A stretch of DNA of 64,000 nt from Burkholderia sp. WSM2232 (GTDB lineage: Bacteria; Pseudomonadota; Gammaproteobacteria; Burkholderiales; Burkholderiaceae): positions 1 through 64,000 of the forward strand of contig NZ_AWZV01000035.1 of assembly GCF_000472545.1 (NCBI RefSeq), read 5' to 3'. Below the pieces are notes generated by a model. That model made no database searches and was not told where the DNA came from. It saw only the letters and a list, made by a program, of their open reading frames with translations. Within the stretch, counting starts at the first letter, position 1; every line of letters begins with the position of its first letter. Below are positions 63,264 through 64,000 of the stretch, one piece after another. Position numbers and translations under genes: made by a program.

Positions 63264-64000
63264 GTGAACACGAGCGCGCCCGTCCCCGAGACCGATGCCA
63301 CTGAAACGCCGTTCGGCATTCAGTCGGTGTGTCACACGCTCAGCAGTTCGAATGCGAACCTGGAGCGCTTCGCATGGCTCGGCGACGGCCTTGCCATTGC
63401 CGTCTGGACACGCGAGACAGAAGTCGCCGAAACCGTCTACGAGCGGCCCGGCCACCACACACTGTCGTGCTATCTGGACGGCGGCTATCGCACCGAGCGC
63501 CAGAAAGTGCCGGGCCGTTACGGCGCGCCGTCGCGGCTGTGCGCGTTGCCCGGCGATCACGAATCGCGCTGGTGGGTGCGCGGGCACATGCACTTCATGC
63601 ACCTGTATTTCCTGCCGGAACATTTCACGCAGCGCGCTGTGCAGGAGCTCGACCGCGAACCCCGGGAACTGACGCTCGCCGATCGCACGTATTTCGAAGA
63701 CCCGCGCATCGCCGGATTGTGTCAGTTGCTTGCGAACGAACACTGGGACGATGCCGACGGCCTGCTGCGCACCAACGAAACCGCGCACGAAGTGCTGAGT
63801 CTGTTGTTGCGTGCGCAGGGCGTGCGACGCACCGGTGCCGCGCTGAAGGGCGGCTTGTCGGTGGCCACACGGCGGCGCCTGCGCGATTACATCGAGAACC
63901 ATCTCGCAGAACCGCTCACGCTCGGCGAACTGGCGAAGGTGGCTGCGCTGTCCGAGTTCCATCTCGCGCGGATGTTCCGCGAGTCGTTCGGTTTGCCGCC
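63264..64000 (+). CDS. AraC-family regulator (3' end beyond the window)
   Basis: The frame from a GTG at 63264 is open to the window edge (245 codons). It encodes a sensor part (about residues 20-180, WTRETEVAETVYERPGHHTL, MHFMHLYFLPEHFTQRAV) and the first AraC helix-turn-helix (LRDYIENHLAEPLTLGELAKVAALSEFHLARMFRESFG). The second helix-turn-helix and stop codon lie outside. A shorter frame from 63295 in another phase is a shadow. Its divergence from the EamA gene suggests control of that exporter. Confidence 0.85.
   Translation, partial: MNTSAPVPETDATETPFGIQSVCHTLSSSNANLERFAWLGDGLAIAVWTRETEVAETVYERPGHHTLSCYLDGGYRTERQKVPGRYGAPSRLCALPGDHESRWWVRGHMHFMHLYFLPEHFTQRAVQELDREPRELTLADRTYFEDPRIAGLCQLLANEHWDDADGLLRTNETAHEVLSLLLRAQGVRRTGAALKGGLSVATRRRLRDYIENHLAEPLTLGELAKVAALSEFHLARMFRESFGLP

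Noticed and set aside
63295..63672. Separate small gene at 63295
   Set aside because: It is out of frame within the AraC-family gene that begins at 63264 and reads through to the window end with recognisable AraC motifs.

Overview
The window is GC-rich, densely coded DNA from a betaproteobacterium of the Burkholderia/Paraburkholderia type. The evidence is the very high GC at third codon positions, large intergenic GC-rich repeats, an H-NS-family protein, several methyl-accepting chemotaxis proteins, a nonphosphorylative L-fucose operon and protein sequences typical of Burkholderiaceae. It looks like ordinary chromosome or chromid. I saw no rRNA, tRNA, intact insertion sequence, prophage, integrase or CRISPR array.

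Layout. 1-4.2 kb: the end of a polyamine-type ABC transporter operon (binding protein and ATPase; permeases presumably left of the window), divergent from a MocR/GabR-type regulator with repeated operator-like elements between them. 4.2-9.9 kb: a giant DUF748/AsmA-like envelope protein and a DUF1254/DUF1214 lipoprotein. 9.9-14.6 kb: a copper P1B-ATPase behind a textbook CueR/MerR-type promoter, then a Cache-domain chemoreceptor. 14.8-20.7 kb: flavin reductase, 3-hydroxyacyl-CoA dehydrogenase, small secreted or cytosolic proteins, a membrane-anchored protein with ten 13-residue repeats, and MgtC. 20.9-24.9 kb: AGE-family epimerase, cold-shock protein, a second chemoreceptor and a hotdog thioesterase.

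24.99-35.1 kb holds the main pathway. Nine co-directional genes encode a sugar ABC importer (binding protein, ATPase, permease), a split UxaA-type dehydratase, an aldo/keto reductase, a COG3618 lactonase, an SDR dehydrogenase and an FAH-family hydrolase. Together they can take L-fucose (or L-galactose/D-arabinose) through lactone, aldonate, 2-keto-3-deoxy and 2,4-diketo intermediates to pyruvate and L-lactate (or the equivalent). An IclR regulator is transcribed divergently, and three alternating AT-rich half-sites lie over the operon's predicted -10.

35.3-43.9 kb: an unknown 181-residue protein, a Pat-like acyl-CoA synthetase/GNAT fusion with a degraded ATP-grasp, release factor 3, H-NS, a serine hydrolase and small proteins. 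44-47.7 kb: a PAS-sigma54 activator divergent from a GntP-family permease and a RidA protein, with a candidate -24/-12 promoter. 47.7-53.5 kb: a large hybrid histidine kinase divergent from an Aer-like chemoreceptor. 53.6-53.8 kb: a 36-bp minisatellite. 54-58.4 kb: DinB, a small protein, a DedA-rhodanese fusion and a cyclic-nucleotide-domain/thioredoxin-reductase fusion that lacks its redox cysteines. 58.4-64 kb: short-period GC-rich repeats, a periplasmic small protein, a YcaQ-type glycosylase, LysE and EamA transporters, and an AraC regulator cut by the window edge.

No wholly new multi-gene system is evident. The most interesting points are the split dehydratase and operator of the sugar operon, the cysteine-less reductase fusion next to DedA-rhodanese, the Pat homolog with an eroded ATP-grasp, and the number of tandem repeats at gene ends. 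All functions are read from sequence by eye; no database search was run.
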